Below, piece by piece: positions 16,360 to 26,234 of a stretch of DNA of 64,000 nucleotides. This DNA comes from G963677185 sp963677185 (GTDB lineage Bacteria; Bacillota; Syntrophomonadia; Syntrophomonadales; Syntrophomonadaceae), in NCBI GenBank assembly GCA_963677185.1, contig OY781889.1, forward strand, positions 496,001 through 560,000, in the 5' to 3' direction. Position numbers and translations under genes: made by a program. The notes beneath the pieces were generated by a model. The model was not told where the DNA came from. It ran no database searches and worked only from the letters and a program-made list of their open reading frames with translations. Position 1 is the first letter of the stretch. Every line of letters begins with the position of its first letter.

Positions 16360-19300
16360 CTATTGCGAGCGGCGCATCCGGCGCCGTTTGGCAGCAGATA
16401 CCGGCGCGTCCAGCCGGTTTTCCTCCTGGCCGGAACGTTCCAGGTTCTTAAATGCCACCGCCAGCATCAGCTTGATGCGGTTTAACTGGTTGACCTCGCT
16501 GGCTCCGGGATCGTAATCGATCGCGGTGATATTCGCCTGGGGGAAATGCCTCTTCAGTTCCTTTATCATGCCTTTGCCGGTTACATGATTGGGCAGGCAG
16601 GCAAAGGGTTGCACACATACGACATTCGGAACCCCGCTCTTTATTAACTCGATCATTTCGGCGGTCAAGAGCCACCCTTCGCCGGATTGATGCCCCAGTG
16701 ACATAATTTCCGATGCATAATGGGCCAGGTGAAATACGGTTATCGGCGGAGAAAAGCGCCGGCTGCGCTTTAACGCGTTTTTAGCCGTTCGCCGGCTTTT
16801 CTCCAGGTACCAGATGAAAAAGCGGCCGCCGGCATATCCTGAAAAGGAGCCGGCCAGGTTCTGGTATTCATATACATGATCAAAAGCGCAATACAGGAAA
16901 AAGTCCAATAAATCGGGCACAACCGCCTCGGCTCCCTCGCTTTCCAGCAGGCTGACCAGATTATTATTCGCTGTAGGGTGATATTTTACCAGGATTTCTC
17001 CGACAACACCCACCCTGGGCTTGCTGCTTTCTTTAATTTCCAGGGAGTCAAAATCATCGACAATTTTGCCGACAATCCGCTGAAAATCCTTTTCCCTGCC
17101 GCCATGGAACAACTCTTTGCATCGCTCCATCCACTGGCTAAAAAGCAGGTTAGCCGATCCGGGGATGACTTCGTAAGGCCTGACCCTGTGCAGCACCCTC
17201 ATCAGCAGGTCACCCAGCGCAACTGCCCTGATGAGCTGCTTTAGCATGTTAAAGTCGATCTTGAATCCTGGCTGGACTTCCATTCCTTTATAATTCGCAG
17301 AAAGGACCGGCACATGGCCAAATCCCGCCTCGATTAGCGCCTTGCGCAGGAAACCGATATAATTGGTAGCCCGGCATCCGCCGCCGGTCTGCGATATAAG
17401 CACCGTAGTGTTGCCGAGATCGTAATTACCCGATTTCAATGCCGCGATGAGCTGCCCCACCGCAATGATAGAGGGATAGCAGGCATCGTTGTTCACGTAT
17501 TTCAGGCCTTCTTCGACGGCCTGTGGATCGGATGAAGGCAGAATTTCAAAATTATAGCCCAGGCCGCGAAAAGCTTCCTTGATAAGCTCGAAATGAATGG
17601 GAGCCATCTGAGGAGCCAGTATAGTATGGCGCTTTTTCATCTCCTCGGTGAACACAATTCTGGCCGGACGTTCAATGACGCGGTAAGGTTCGATCCCATT
17701 TTTATCGCGTTCCTCAATAGCCGCCTTCAACGAGCGCAGGCGAATGCGCGCCGCTCCCAGATTGCTTCCCTCATCGATTTTCAGCACCGTGTAAATCTTG
17801 TTATGCTCGTTTAGTATTTCCTGCACCTGGTCGGTTGTCACGGCGTCCAGCCCGCATCCAAAAGAATTCAGCTGCACCAGCTCCAGGTTGGTTTGACTGG
17901 CCACAAAACTAGCCGCGGCATAAAGCCTTGAATGGTACATCCACTGGTCAACAATGCGCAGTGGGCGCTCCACATCGCCCAGGTGAGCAACTGCGTCTTC
18001 GGTCAGAACTGCCATACCACAAGATATGGCTATATTAGCAATACCGTGGTTGATTTCGGGGTCCAGGTGGTAGGGCCGGCCGGCCAGAACAATGCCCTTG
18101 CCACCGGTCTTTTTCAATTGAGCCAGAACTTCTTCTCCCCGGGCCTGTATATCTCTCTTAAACCGGCCTTCCTCTTCAATAGCCAGATCAACCGCTTTTA
18201 TTACCTCTGTTTTTTTGATGTCAAAATCCTCGAATTCCTTGATAAGGCGCTTTATCAGCTTGCTACGATCATGGTAGGGCAGGAAGGGACTCATATACCT
18301 GATGTCCGGGGTGCGCACTTCATCCATGTTGCAGCGAATCGCTTCCGGATAGGAAATGACCATCGGACAGTTGAAATGGTTGTCAGCCCCCTCCTGCTCA
18401 ACATTTTCCTTCATGATGGCAGGATAGAAAATATGTTTAACTCCCTTGTTTATCAAAGCCGTTATATGGCCGTGCACCAGCTTGGCAGGATAACAGGCCG
18501 ATTCAGAAGGAATAGTCTCCATGCCCAGTTCATATATCTTCTTGGATGACCGCGGTGATAATTCTACGCGAAAGCCCAGCTCGGTGAAGAAGGTAAACCA
18601 GAACGGATAGTTCTCATACATGTTAAGAACCCGGGGTATTCCGATTACTCCGCGTTTTGCCTCGGCTTTTTTCAGCGGCTTATATGCAAATAGCCGTTTG
18701 TATTTGTAGTCATATAGATTGGGAAGCTTATTGTCATCCAGGTTCCCGTCGCCGGCCTTTTCGCAGCGATTTCCAGATATGAAGCGGCGCTGCTCCTGGA
18801 AGCTGTTTACAGTTAAGAGACAGTTATTAGCGCATTTGCCGCAGCGTTCCATACTGCTGGCCATAGTAAAAGAATCCAGGTCAGAAGCGGGAAGCAGAGT
18901 GCTTGCATATTCTGTCACGTGTTTATCACGAGCTAACAAGGCTGCGCCAAAAGCTCCCATTAGACCGGCTATGTCTGGCCTGACAGCATCACAGCCTGCA
19001 ACCAGTTCAAAGCTTCGCAAGATGGCATCATTATGAAAGGTTCCGCCCTGCACCACGATTCGCCGGCCCAAGTCTTCCGGATTTCGGAACTTGATGACCT
19101 TGAAAAGGGCGTTTTTAATGACCGAATAGGACAAGCCCGCTGATATATCGCCCACGCTGGCGCCTTCTTTCTGGGCCTGCTTGACAACAGAATTCATAAA
19201 AACCGTGCAGCGAGTGCCCAGATCTACCGGTGCGGCCGATTCCAGGGCCAGGGAGGCAAATTCTTCCACACCGATATTCAGAGATTGGGCAAAGGTCTCA

Positions 19301-20658
19301 ATAAACGAACCACAACCCGATGAACAGGCTTCGTTGAGCATTATGCTATCAATAACGCCGTCCCGGATCTTGAGCGATTTCATGTCCTGACCACCAATGT
19401 CCAGGATAAAATCCACATCCGGCACAAAAAACCGGGCGGCACGGTAATGAGCAACGGTCTCAATCTCTCCGTTATCAACCCTGAAGGCCTCCTTGATCAG
19501 ACCTTCTCCATAGCCGGTCACCGACGAATTGGCTATATAAACCTGCGCTGGAAGCCGGGCGTAAAGATCGCGCAGGATTTTAAGGGCGGATTGAACCGGG
19601 CTGCCTTCGTTGCTGCCATAATAGCTGTATACGAGGGCTCCGTTCTCATCTATGGCTACCGCCTTGGTAGTGGTGGAACCGGCGTCAATGCCCAGGTAAC
19701 AGGCTCCTTCAGTATCTTCCAGCGGCCGGGTGGGCAGGCTGTTCATGGCATGCCGTTTTTTAAACTCGTTAAACTCCTCTTCGCTGTTGAAAAGAGGCTG
19801 AAGGCGGCGGCTCTCCACCAGGGCAGTATTGTCCATGTTTAACAGCTTGTCCCGCAGGGCAGTAAAGGTCATGGCATTCTGGTTTCGGGATTCGATGCCG
19901 GCCCCGATTGCTACAAAGAAATGGGAATTGTCCGGAAAGATCACCTGTTCGAGCGGCAGTTTCAGGGTCTCAATAAATCGCTGCCGCAATTCGGACAGGT
20001 AATACAGCGGTCCGCCGAGAAAGGCTACATGGCCGCGAATGGGACGGCCGCAGGCCAGACCGCTGATAGTCTGGGTAACCACTGATTGAAAAATCGAAGC
20101 GGCAATATCCTCGCGGGCAGCGCCCTCGTTGATAAGCGGCTGTACGTCGGTTTTTGCGAAAACACCGCAGCGTGCGGCAATGGGATAAATTACCTGGTGA
20201 TCGCGGGCGAGGGTGTTAAGCCCTATGGTGTCTGTCTGAAGCAAAGCCGCCATTTGATCAATAAAAGCGCCGGTGCCGCCGGCACAGGTTCCGTTCATTC
20301 GCTGCTCGACTCCATAATCGAAAAAGGTTATCTTGGCATCTTCGCCGCCCAGCTCTATAGCCACGTCGGTTTGAGGTGCAAAATGCTCAATGCTCACATT
20401 ACAGGCGATTACCTCCTGGATAAACGGAATATCCAGGAGCTTGGATACCGCCAGGCCGCCGGATCCGGTGACCTTAATGGTAATATGCTCATTTTTGAAA
20501 TATTTATACGTATCGAGAATAAGATCGCGAACCGTTTTGCGCACTTCGGAGTAGTGTCTCTCATAGCGGCTGTGGACAAGCTCATAAGCCGCATCCAGAA
20601 CTGCGATCTTTACTGTTGTTGACCCAACATCCAGGCCGAGATGAAGTATTTGTCCCAT
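16360..20658 (-). CDS. Giant acyl-CoA dehydratase activase-related protein (BadF/HgdC ATPases fused to HgdB-like regions)
   Basis: A 1432-residue protein of a family typical of anaerobic Clostridia. Two ASKHA ATPase domains lie in tandem: one begins G-L-D-V-G-S-T-T-V-K (about 7-16) and contains G-T-C-A-G-G-T-G-A-F; the second begins G-I-D-A-G-S-T-T-T-K (about 324) and contains E-A-C-S-S-G-C-G-S-F. A cysteine motif (C-G-K-C-x3-C) follows near residue 607, then the DUF2229/HgdB-like region to the C-terminus. Relatives (HgdC) use ATP to drive an electron from a [4Fe-4S] cluster into 2-hydroxyacyl-CoA dehydratase; the role of the giant fusions is not established. GGAGG precedes ATG 20658, and a near-consensus promoter lies upstream. 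The C-terminus is very basic and Arg-rich. Confidence 0.88.
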   Translation of the reverse strand: MGQILHLGLDVGSTTVKIAVLDAAYELVHSRYERHYSEVRKTVRDLILDTYKYFKNEHITIKVTGSGGLAVSKLLDIPFIQEVIACNVSIEHFAPQTDVAIELGGEDAKITFFDYGVEQRMNGTCAGGTGAFIDQMAALLQTDTIGLNTLARDHQVIYPIAARCGVFAKTDVQPLINEGAAREDIAASIFQSVVTQTISGLACGRPIRGHVAFLGGPLYYLSELRQRFIETLKLPLEQVIFPDNSHFFVAIGAGIESRNQNAMTFTALRDKLLNMDNTALVESRRLQPLFNSEEEFNEFKKRHAMNSLPTRPLEDTEGACYLGIDAGSTTTKAVAIDENGALVYSYYGSNEGSPVQSALKILRDLYARLPAQVYIANSSVTGYGEGLIKEAFRVDNGEIETVAHYRAARFFVPDVDFILDIGGQDMKSLKIRDGVIDSIMLNEACSSGCGSFIETFAQSLNIGVEEFASLALESAAPVDLGTRCTVFMNSVVKQAQKEGASVGDISAGLSYSVIKNALFKVIKFRNPEDLGRRIVVQGGTFHNDAILRSFELVAGCDAVRPDIAGLMGAFGAALLARDKHVTEYASTLLPASDLDSFTMASSMERCGKCANNCLLTVNSFQEQRRFISGNRCEKAGDGNLDDNKLPNLYDYKYKRLFAYKPLKKAEAKRGVIGIPRVLNMYENYPFWFTFFTELGFRVELSPRSSKKIYELGMETIPSESACYPAKLVHGHITALINKGVKHIFYPAIMKENVEQEGADNHFNCPMVISYPEAIRCNMDEVRTPDIRYMSPFLPYHDRSKLIKRLIKEFEDFDIKKTEVIKAVDLAIEEEGRFKRDIQARGEEVLAQLKKTGGKGIVLAGRPYHLDPEINHGIANIAISCGMAVLTEDAVAHLGDVERPLRIVDQWMYHSRLYAAASFVASQTNLELVQLNSFGCGLDAVTTDQVQEILNEHNKIYTVLKIDEGSNLGAARIRLRSLKAAIEERDKNGIEPYRVIERPARIVFTEEMKKRHTILAPQMAPIHFELIKEAFRGLGYNFEILPSSDPQAVEEGLKYVNNDACYPSIIAVGQLIAALKSGNYDLGNTTVLISQTGGGCRATNYIGFLRKALIEAGFGHVPVLSANYKGMEVQPGFKIDFNMLKQLIRAVALGDLLMRVLHRVRPYEVIPGSANLLFSQWMERCKELFHGGREKDFQRIVGKIVDDFDSLEIKESSKPRVGVVGEILVKYHPTANNNLVSLLESEGAEAVVPDLLDFFLYCAFDHVYEYQNLAGSFSGYAGGRFFIWYLEKSRRTAKNALKRSRRFSPPITVFHLAHYASEIMSLGHQSGEGWLLTAEMIELIKSGVPNVVCVQPFACLPNHVTGKGMIKELKRHFPQANITAIDYDPGASEVNQLNRIKLMLAVAFKNLERSGQEENRLDAPVSAAKRRRMRRSQ

Positions 20659-20717
20659 GAATCCTCCGCCCTAGAGCCATAATATTTCCAGCTGCCGGCC
20701 CTGAAGCCAGCATGATC

Positions 20718-20746
20718 AATATAAGTTATTTCGGTCTACCTGTCAA
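20718..20746 (-). promoter_or_regulatory. Sigma-A-type promoter for the giant activase gene
   Basis: On the minus strand TTGACA (20741-20746) and TATATT (20718-20723) are separated by exactly 17 bases. The -10 lies about 60 bases upstream of the ATG at 20658. Confidence 0.75.
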
Positions 20747-20908
20747 TTCAAGATCGCTTAATCGCCCTATCCACGGAAACTATGCTCAATTACAATTGTA
20801 CATATCCTTGAACTTGCCAGTATTCTCGTGTAAACTTGACTGAATTATATATTGTGATATTTTTTATATAGTGCTGGCACCATCCACCTCAATCTAAGGA
20901 GCTTCGAT

Positions 20909-21739
20909 ATGAGCATAGCTGATAATATTTTTGCGGCCATGTGCGCGGAAATTCTGGACCAGGGCTTCAGTTCAGAAGGCCAGGCGGTCAGGACCCGCTG
21001 GGAAGACGGCACCATCGCCAACTACATTAAGCGCTTCGGAGTGGTGAATCGGTATGACCTGCAAAATGAATTTCCCATTCTGACCTTGAGACCCACCTAT
21101 TTAAAATCGGCGATAGACGAACTGCTCTGGATCTGGCAGCGCAAATCCAGCAACGTCAAGGATCTGAAAAGCCACATTTGGGATGCCTGGGCCGACGATA
21201 GCGGTTCCATCGGCAAGGCCTATGGCTACCAGCTGGGCATCAAGCATCATTATGCAGAAGGCGATTTTGACCAGGTTGACCGGGTGTTGTATGATCTCAA
21301 GCATAATCCCTACAGCCGCCGAATCATGACCAACATATACAATCACGGCGATCTGCATGAAATGCACCTGTATCCCTGCGCTTACAGCGTCACTCTGAAC
21401 CTGACCGGCCAGCGGCTTAATATGCTGCTAAATCAGCGCTCCCAGGATGTCCTGGTGGCTAACAACTGGAATGTCTGCCAGTATGCCATCCTCCTGCACA
21501 TGTTCGCTCAGGTTTCAGGCTTCCAGGCGGGCGAGCTGGTGCATGTTATAGCTGATGCCCATATATACGACAGGCACATTTCTATGGTAAAGGAAATGAT
21601 AGCCCGGGAGCCTTTTCCGGCGCCAGTTCTTACGATCAACCCGGATGTGAAGGATTTCTATGCCTTTACTGTAAAGGACTTCGAGCTGGATGCTTACCAG
21701 GCCCATCCCCAGATACCGAATATACCTGTGGCTGAATAA
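20909..21739 (+). CDS. thyA: Thymidylate synthase
   Basis: 276 residues. It makes dTMP from dUMP with methylene-tetrahydrofolate as donor and reductant, in the cytoplasm. Visible motifs are the N-terminal G-F-S-S-E-G-Q-x-V-R-T-R-W-E-D-G-T, the catalytic cysteine in L-Y-P-C-A-Y-S-V (Clostridial form of the P-C-H motif), L-N-Q-R-S-Q-D-V and N-N-W-N. The C-terminal H-I-Y-D-R-H is also as expected. TAAGGAG lies nine bases before ATG 20909. The dihydrofolate reductase gene follows 34 bases later, a standard pair that regenerates tetrahydrofolate. The AT-rich upstream region contains TTGACT at 20836-20841 but no clear -10 at the right distance. Confidence 0.95.
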   Translation: MSIADNIFAAMCAEILDQGFSSEGQAVRTRWEDGTIANYIKRFGVVNRYDLQNEFPILTLRPTYLKSAIDELLWIWQRKSSNVKDLKSHIWDAWADDSGSIGKAYGYQLGIKHHYAEGDFDQVDRVLYDLKHNPYSRRIMTNIYNHGDLHEMHLYPCAYSVTLNLTGQRLNMLLNQRSQDVLVANNWNVCQYAILLHMFAQVSGFQAGELVHVIADAHIYDRHISMVKEMIAREPFPAPVLTINPDVKDFYAFTVKDFELDAYQAHPQIPNIPVAE

Positions 21740-21773
21740 ACAGCTGCCATAAATAGTAAAGCGGGGTAGATGC

Positions 21774-22265
21774 ATGAATTTGTTGTTATCAATTGATCGA
21801 AATTGGAATATAGGTTACCAGGGGGATCTGCTGCTGCGCATACCGGAAGACATGCGTTATTTCAAAGCACTTACGGTAGAAAACATCGTAATAATGGGTC
21901 GCAAGACCTTTGAATCACTCCCCGGCTCCCGGCCTCTATCTTATAGAACCAATATTGTCCTCAGCTCCACCATGGATTCCCAGCGTGAGGATATTGTGGT
22001 CGTTAAAAGTGTTGAGGAATTGTTCCAGCAGGTCGAAAAGTATGACAGTGGAAAAGTGTTTGTGATCGGAGGCGAGGCCATATTCCGGCAGCTGTTGCCA
22101 TACTGCGATACGGCCTATATCACCAAAATTGACCATGAATTTCCAGCCGACACCAGTATGCCCAACCTTGATCAGGATCCTGCCTGGAAAATGACCAAAG
22201 AGTACGAATCCCGTATTTACCAGGGCATATCCTACCGTTTCACTGTCTATAATCGGACTATTTAG
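21774..22265 (+). CDS. folA: Dihydrofolate reductase
   Basis: 163 residues, the usual length. It reduces dihydrofolate to tetrahydrofolate with NADPH, serving the thymidylate synthase encoded just upstream. Family motifs are M-N-L-L-L-S-I-D-R-N-W-N-I-G near the start, D-M-x-Y-F-K, V-I-M-G-R-K-T-F-E-S-L-P, and V-I-G-G-E-A-I-F-R-Q-L for cofactor binding. The first residues read N-I-G-Y-Q-G where most family members have I-G-x-x-x-x-L-P-W, a mild variation. GGGGTAG lies upstream of ATG 21774. Confidence 0.93.
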   Translation: MNLLLSIDRNWNIGYQGDLLLRIPEDMRYFKALTVENIVIMGRKTFESLPGSRPLSYRTNIVLSSTMDSQREDIVVVKSVEELFQQVEKYDSGKVFVIGGEAIFRQLLPYCDTAYITKIDHEFPADTSMPNLDQDPAWKMTKEYESRIYQGISYRFTVYNRTI

Positions 22266-22279
22266 CAGGTAAGGTTATG

Positions 22280-22564
22280 CTAGTCTGCATAAGCGCGTAA
22301 ACAATCCAGCTCGAGTTCGGTTAGTTCCTGGACTTTGGCTGTGGCAATATCTATGACCACCTGGCTCTCACCCTCTAACTGGGCGCAAACCAATTCGTCG
22401 AAAGGGACCAATTCCATGCGGCACAGCACTTCAGCCACATCCACCTTGCAGAAAAAACCGTTCAGCAGGTTATAAATGGAACCGAAACATTTTTCAGCCC
22501 ACAGTTCCACCTGTTCCCTGTCCGGCTGGCCGTCATGATGATCGAATTTGCTGGTAAACATCAC
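22280..22564 (-). CDS. Small acidic hypothetical protein
   Basis: 94 residues, acidic (many Glu and Asp), no membrane segment or signal peptide, not recognised. The C-terminal half reads like an amphipathic helix (V-Q-E-L-T-E-L-E-L-D-C-L-R-A-Y). AAGGAG lies nine bases before GTG 22564; ATG 22561 directly follows and is an alternative. It is on the argH strand and 27 bases downstream of that gene, so it may be co-transcribed with it. It converges with the folA gene. Confidence 0.6.
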   Translation of the reverse strand: MMFTSKFDHHDGQPDREQVELWAEKCFGSIYNLLNGFFCKVDVAEVLCRMELVPFDELVCAQLEGESQVVIDIATAKVQELTELELDCLRAYAD

Positions 22565-22591
22565 GGTGCTTCACTCCTTCCGTAAAATCCT

Positions 22592-24004
22592 TTATATATC
22601 AAACTCCATATCTTCGCAGCCCTCTTTCAAGCTTTCATTCAACCATTGCCGCGCTTCCAGCACCGCCGATTTGACCGCCTGGGGAGCTGTACCGCCGGGC
22701 AGCTTGCGCCGGGCCATGCAGTTATATACCTTGATGTAATCGAAAATATCATCCTTGATCAGGACTGAATATGACTGGTATTTATCCAGGCTTATCTCCT
22801 CCAGGCTCTTGTTCTCACTTAAGGCATAAAGCACGGCCCTGCCGACAACTTCATGAGCCTCGCGAAACGGCATACCCCTGGCTGCCAGGTAATCAGCCAA
22901 ATCAGTAGCGTTGGTGAATCCTCCCGCAGCCGCCTCGGCCATCCGGGCGGGATTAAAGGATGCGGTTTCCAGCATAGGCGCAAAAACCGTCAGGCATTGT
23001 TTGATGGTGTCGATAGCATCAAAAAGGGCTTCCTTGTCTTCCTGCATGTCTTTATTATATGCCAGGGGAAGAGCTTTCATTATAGTCAAAAGTGCAGTCA
23101 GTGAGCCGTATACGCGTCCTGTCTTGCCGCGAATCAGCTCGGCCAGATCGGGATTCTTTTTCTGGGGCATTATGCTGGACCCCGTAGAATAACGATCATC
23201 CATTTCCACATAAGAGTACTCTTCGCTGGACCAGATGATCAGCTCTTCACAGAAACGTGAGAGATGCATCATAAGAATGCTGGCAAAGCTGCAGAACTCA
23301 ATGGCAAAATCGCGGTCGCTGACCGCATCCAGGCTGTTGCGGGTTAAGCGGCCAAATCCCAGCTGCTCCCTCACGTATTCCCGGTCCAGATCAAATCCGG
23401 TGCCGGCCAGGGCTCCTGAACCCAGCGGCATAGAGTCAAGCCGGGCGTTTAGATCGTCCAGCCTTCCCAGGTCGCGGCGCAGCATCTCGAAATATGCCAT
23501 CAAGTGATGGGCCAGGCTGACCGGCTGGGCTTTTTGCATGTGCGTAAAGCCCGGCATCACGGTTTCGGTATGCTTTTCAGCCAGGTCCAGCAGCAGTGCT
23601 TCCAATTCAAGTATTAAACCGCGGATCACCCTGGATTCATCGCGTAAATACAGGCGAACATCCAGGGCCACCTGGTCATTGCGGCTGCGGGCAGTATGCA
23701 GTTTTTTGCCGACATCGCCGATCTTCTGGATCAAAAAGGTCTCAATATTCATGTGCACATCTTCCGCGGCAATGGTGAACTGAAGCTGCCCGCTTTCTAT
23801 GCTGGCGGCAATCTCGTTCAGAGCCTGCACAATCTGATCCCTTTCATCTTCACTAACTATTCCCTGCCTGGCCAGCATATTAACATGCGCAATGCTGCCC
23901 GCAACATCTTGTTTATACATGCGCCCATCCACCTGGATCGAGGCGTTCATTTCCTCGGTAAGCTTGTCAGTGGCCTTTACAAAGCGGCCTGCCCATAGTT
24001 TCAT
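22592..24004 (-). CDS. argH: Argininosuccinate lyase
   Basis: 470 residues, normal for the family. It cleaves argininosuccinate to arginine and fumarate, the last step of arginine synthesis. It carries the fumarase/aspartase superfamily signature G-S-S-I-M-P-Q-K-K-N-P-D (catalytic serine in this flexible loop) and T-A-R-S-R-N-D-Q near residue 110. GGGAGGAG precedes ATG 24004. It is separated from argG by about 5.7 kb holding nrdD, nrdG and metallo-hydrolase genes on the same strand. This is unusual, as argG and argH are often adjacent. Confidence 0.95.
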   Translation of the reverse strand: MKLWAGRFVKATDKLTEEMNASIQVDGRMYKQDVAGSIAHVNMLARQGIVSEDERDQIVQALNEIAASIESGQLQFTIAAEDVHMNIETFLIQKIGDVGKKLHTARSRNDQVALDVRLYLRDESRVIRGLILELEALLLDLAEKHTETVMPGFTHMQKAQPVSLAHHLMAYFEMLRRDLGRLDDLNARLDSMPLGSGALAGTGFDLDREYVREQLGFGRLTRNSLDAVSDRDFAIEFCSFASILMMHLSRFCEELIIWSSEEYSYVEMDDRYSTGSSIMPQKKNPDLAELIRGKTGRVYGSLTALLTIMKALPLAYNKDMQEDKEALFDAIDTIKQCLTVFAPMLETASFNPARMAEAAAGGFTNATDLADYLAARGMPFREAHEVVGRAVLYALSENKSLEEISLDKYQSYSVLIKDDIFDYIKVYNCMARRKLPGGTAPQAVKSAVLEARQWLNESLKEGCEDMEFDI

Positions 24005-24064
24005 TGCGGCTCCTCCCAGTGCTATTATGTATCGCCAGCTTATATCCGGAGATTAACTCAAATT

Positions 24065-24325
24065 CTATACGATTATTCCATTGGCTGCCACAGGCAGAAC
24101 TGCGGTCTGAAAAGGATCAAATCCCAGCAGAAAGGCAAGCGCCAGCGTAATGCCAGCCACGATAAAACAAACCCCGCTGGCCAGTTGCACTGTTTCCAGG
24201 GTTTTTCCCCATTCGGGATCACCTATTTCTCCCGCCAGCATCCCGGCCAGCTGTTTGCGAAACTGAATATCGGCCATGCCTATCATCATCAGACTGATCG
24301 GCAGCACTATCTTCCCAATACTCAT
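24065..24325 (-). CDS. Small membrane protein with two predicted helices
   Basis: 86 residues, not recognised. Two hydrophobic stretches (about 6-18 and 49-70) flank a polar loop containing G-E-I-G-D-P-E-W-G-K. GGGAGGATAAGCG provides a strong binding site for ATG 24325. It lies 37 bases after the end of the metallo-hydrolase gene and 60 bases before argH on the same strand, so it may belong to the same transcript. Confidence 0.65.
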   Translation of the reverse strand: MSIGKIVLPISLMMIGMADIQFRKQLAGMLAGEIGDPEWGKTLETVQLASGVCFIVAGITLALAFLLGFDPFQTAVLPVAANGIIV

Positions 24326-24362
24326 CGCTTATCCTCCCGTCCCCGGGCAGTTGTCTCACCAC

Positions 24363-25256
24363 CTACCATACAGCGAACCATAGCCCGTCTTCCTGCTTCG
24401 CCTGCCCGGTCTTCTCCAGGCGCAAAAGGTGATTCAACAGCATTATGCATTCGTAATGATAACCCAACTGGGGCGGCTGCACCAGCACCCGGTAAACAAT
24501 GCGCTCCCTGGCCAGGTCTTCAATGTTATTTTTACCCGCTTTAAGGAAAACCAGCAGCTTTTCAGCCTGTTTAAACAGGTGATTGCGGTAGCGCTCCAGC
24601 CGGACGGTGATATCCTTGCGGCATACCCTTCCGTGACCCGGAACCAGCAGCTCCGGCTGCAGGGCTATAATCCGGTCTATGGAATCTATTGTGCTCTCTA
24701 CGCTGCTATTGATATTTCCAAACCACGGTCCCAGCGCATCCAGGGTAATATCGGACGAAAACAGGAAACCCTCTTCAGGAAACAGAAAACCGCAATGCCC
24801 GGGAGTGTGCCCTGGCAAATGCAGAACTTCGAACCTGATCCGTCCGGTCGAAATGATCTGTCCATCCTCAATTGCCTCATCAGCAGGCCGTTCACGATAA
24901 CCAATGGCATCAAGATACTGCGGCTTAATCTCCGGTTCAGGAAAACGCTCGAAACCAAAAATGTCCAGGTAGTTTTTACCTGATGCAACCAGCGGATGAT
25001 CAGCCGGATGTAAAAACACTCTAGCTTCGTTGAAATCAGCGTTGCGCCAGCAGTGATCTACGTGGCCGTGGCTATTGACAATCCAGTCAATTCTACAATC
25101 CTGCACTTTCGGCAGGTCTTCGGGGAAGAGGCTGGAATCTATCAGGCAATTGATATCATCTTCGATCAGCAGACAGTTGCAATATGGAAACACGAATTTC
25201 GAGTTGCCCAGCAGCGTTATGCCTCTAAACAGCTTCTCCAAGTATAAAGCCTCCAT
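24363..25256 (-). CDS. MBL-fold metallo-hydrolase, copy 1
   Basis: 297 residues of the metallo-beta-lactamase superfamily. Metal ligands are visible: H-G-H-V-D-H in the first motif, H-L-P-G-H-T-P-G-H in the second, D-I-T-L-D as the bridging aspartate, and P-G-H-G-R near residue 205. The C-terminal 80 residues look like the winged-helix-type tail of glyoxalase-II-related or LACTB2-like hydrolases. The substrate is unknown. It is closely related to the next gene upstream (25359-26234), a tandem duplicate. ATG 25256 has GCAGGA ten bases upstream; TTG 25241 with GGAGG is an alternative start. Confidence 0.87.
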   Translation of the reverse strand: MEALYLEKLFRGITLLGNSKFVFPYCNCLLIEDDINCLIDSSLFPEDLPKVQDCRIDWIVNSHGHVDHCWRNADFNEARVFLHPADHPLVASGKNYLDIFGFERFPEPEIKPQYLDAIGYRERPADEAIEDGQIISTGRIRFEVLHLPGHTPGHCGFLFPEEGFLFSSDITLDALGPWFGNINSSVESTIDSIDRIIALQPELLVPGHGRVCRKDITVRLERYRNHLFKQAEKLLVFLKAGKNNIEDLARERIVYRVLVQPPQLGYHYECIMLLNHLLRLEKTGQAKQEDGLWFAVW

Positions 25257-25358
25257 GAATTTTTAATCCTGCTTAAAGCAAATCCAGGAGCCCGCCAGTA
25301 AAGCAATTCCTTGCTGCACAAGCAGACCCCCGCAGGTCAAACGTTTGCTTGAAGCTAA

Positions 25359-26234
25359 TTATACCAGACGCCAGCTTTCATCGTCTTGAAATACCCTGCC
25401 CTGCTTTTCCAGCCATTCCAACTGCTTCCACACCATGGTGCACTCGTAAATGAAGCCGAAGCGCCGTGGTGCCGGCAGTTCCTGGTAAACAATATGTTCC
25501 GTTGCCAGTTCCATAATAGTGCTTTTACCCGCCTTGAGACATCTTAATACCTTGTCCGCCTGCGCGAAAAGAAAATCCTGGTACCTTTGCAGCCTTTGCG
25601 GAATGTTCCGATCAATCTTCCGGCCGTGCCCCGGCACTACCAGGGATGGCTGCAGGGCCCGGATTCTATCAATGGAATCAACGAAATCCTGAACACTGCT
25701 CCTGACATTTCCGTACCACGGTCCCAGCGGATCAAGGGTAATGTCACCGGTAAATATCATACCCTGTTCGGCAAAATAGAACCCGCAATGCCCGGGCGTG
25801 TGCCCGGGAAGGTGCAGAACACGAAAAGCGTTCCGGCCGGTCTCAATAAGCTGTCCATCGTCCAAATCCCCGTTGGCCGGGCGCTCCTTATATCCAATTA
25901 CCGTCAGGTACATGGAACGAGCCCATTCATCAGGAAAACGGCTAAAGCCGTAAGCCTCCAGATATGCTTCCGCAGAGGCGGGCATCGGCCGGTCTTCGGG
26001 GTGCATCAATACTTTTGCCTCTGTATAGGCAATATTGCGCAGCCAGTGGTCGATATGCCCGTGGCTGTTCACGATCAGCCCGGGAGCCCGGTTCTTCATA
26101 TTGGCCCGTTCCCTGCCGTCGGGGCTGGAATCCACCAGGCAGCTGACTTCATCTTCAATCCACAGGCAATTACAATAGGGAAAATCATATTTTCTGCTTT
26201 CCAGCAGTGCGACCCCTGGAAATAGTGCTTCCAA
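25359..26234 (-). CDS. MBL-fold metallo-hydrolase, copy 2 (tandem paralog)
   Basis: 291 residues with the same motif order as its neighbour: H-G-H-I-D-H, H-L-P-G-H-T-P-G-H, D-I-T-L-D-P-L-G-P-W and V-P-G-H-G-R. The shared F-P-Y-C-N-C-L near the start and D-S-I-D-R-I in the middle show that it arose by tandem duplication. The pair has diverged substantially, so it is not a recent copy. The start is TTG 26234, preceded by GGGAGGAG. The substrate is unknown; neither this gene nor its paralog has an obvious link to arginine synthesis. Confidence 0.87.
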   Translation of the reverse strand: MEALFPGVALLESRKYDFPYCNCLWIEDEVSCLVDSSPDGRERANMKNRAPGLIVNSHGHIDHWLRNIAYTEAKVLMHPEDRPMPASAEAYLEAYGFSRFPDEWARSMYLTVIGYKERPANGDLDDGQLIETGRNAFRVLHLPGHTPGHCGFYFAEQGMIFTGDITLDPLGPWYGNVRSSVQDFVDSIDRIRALQPSLVVPGHGRKIDRNIPQRLQRYQDFLFAQADKVLRCLKAGKSTIMELATEHIVYQELPAPRRFGFIYECTMVWKQLEWLEKQGRVFQDDESWRLV

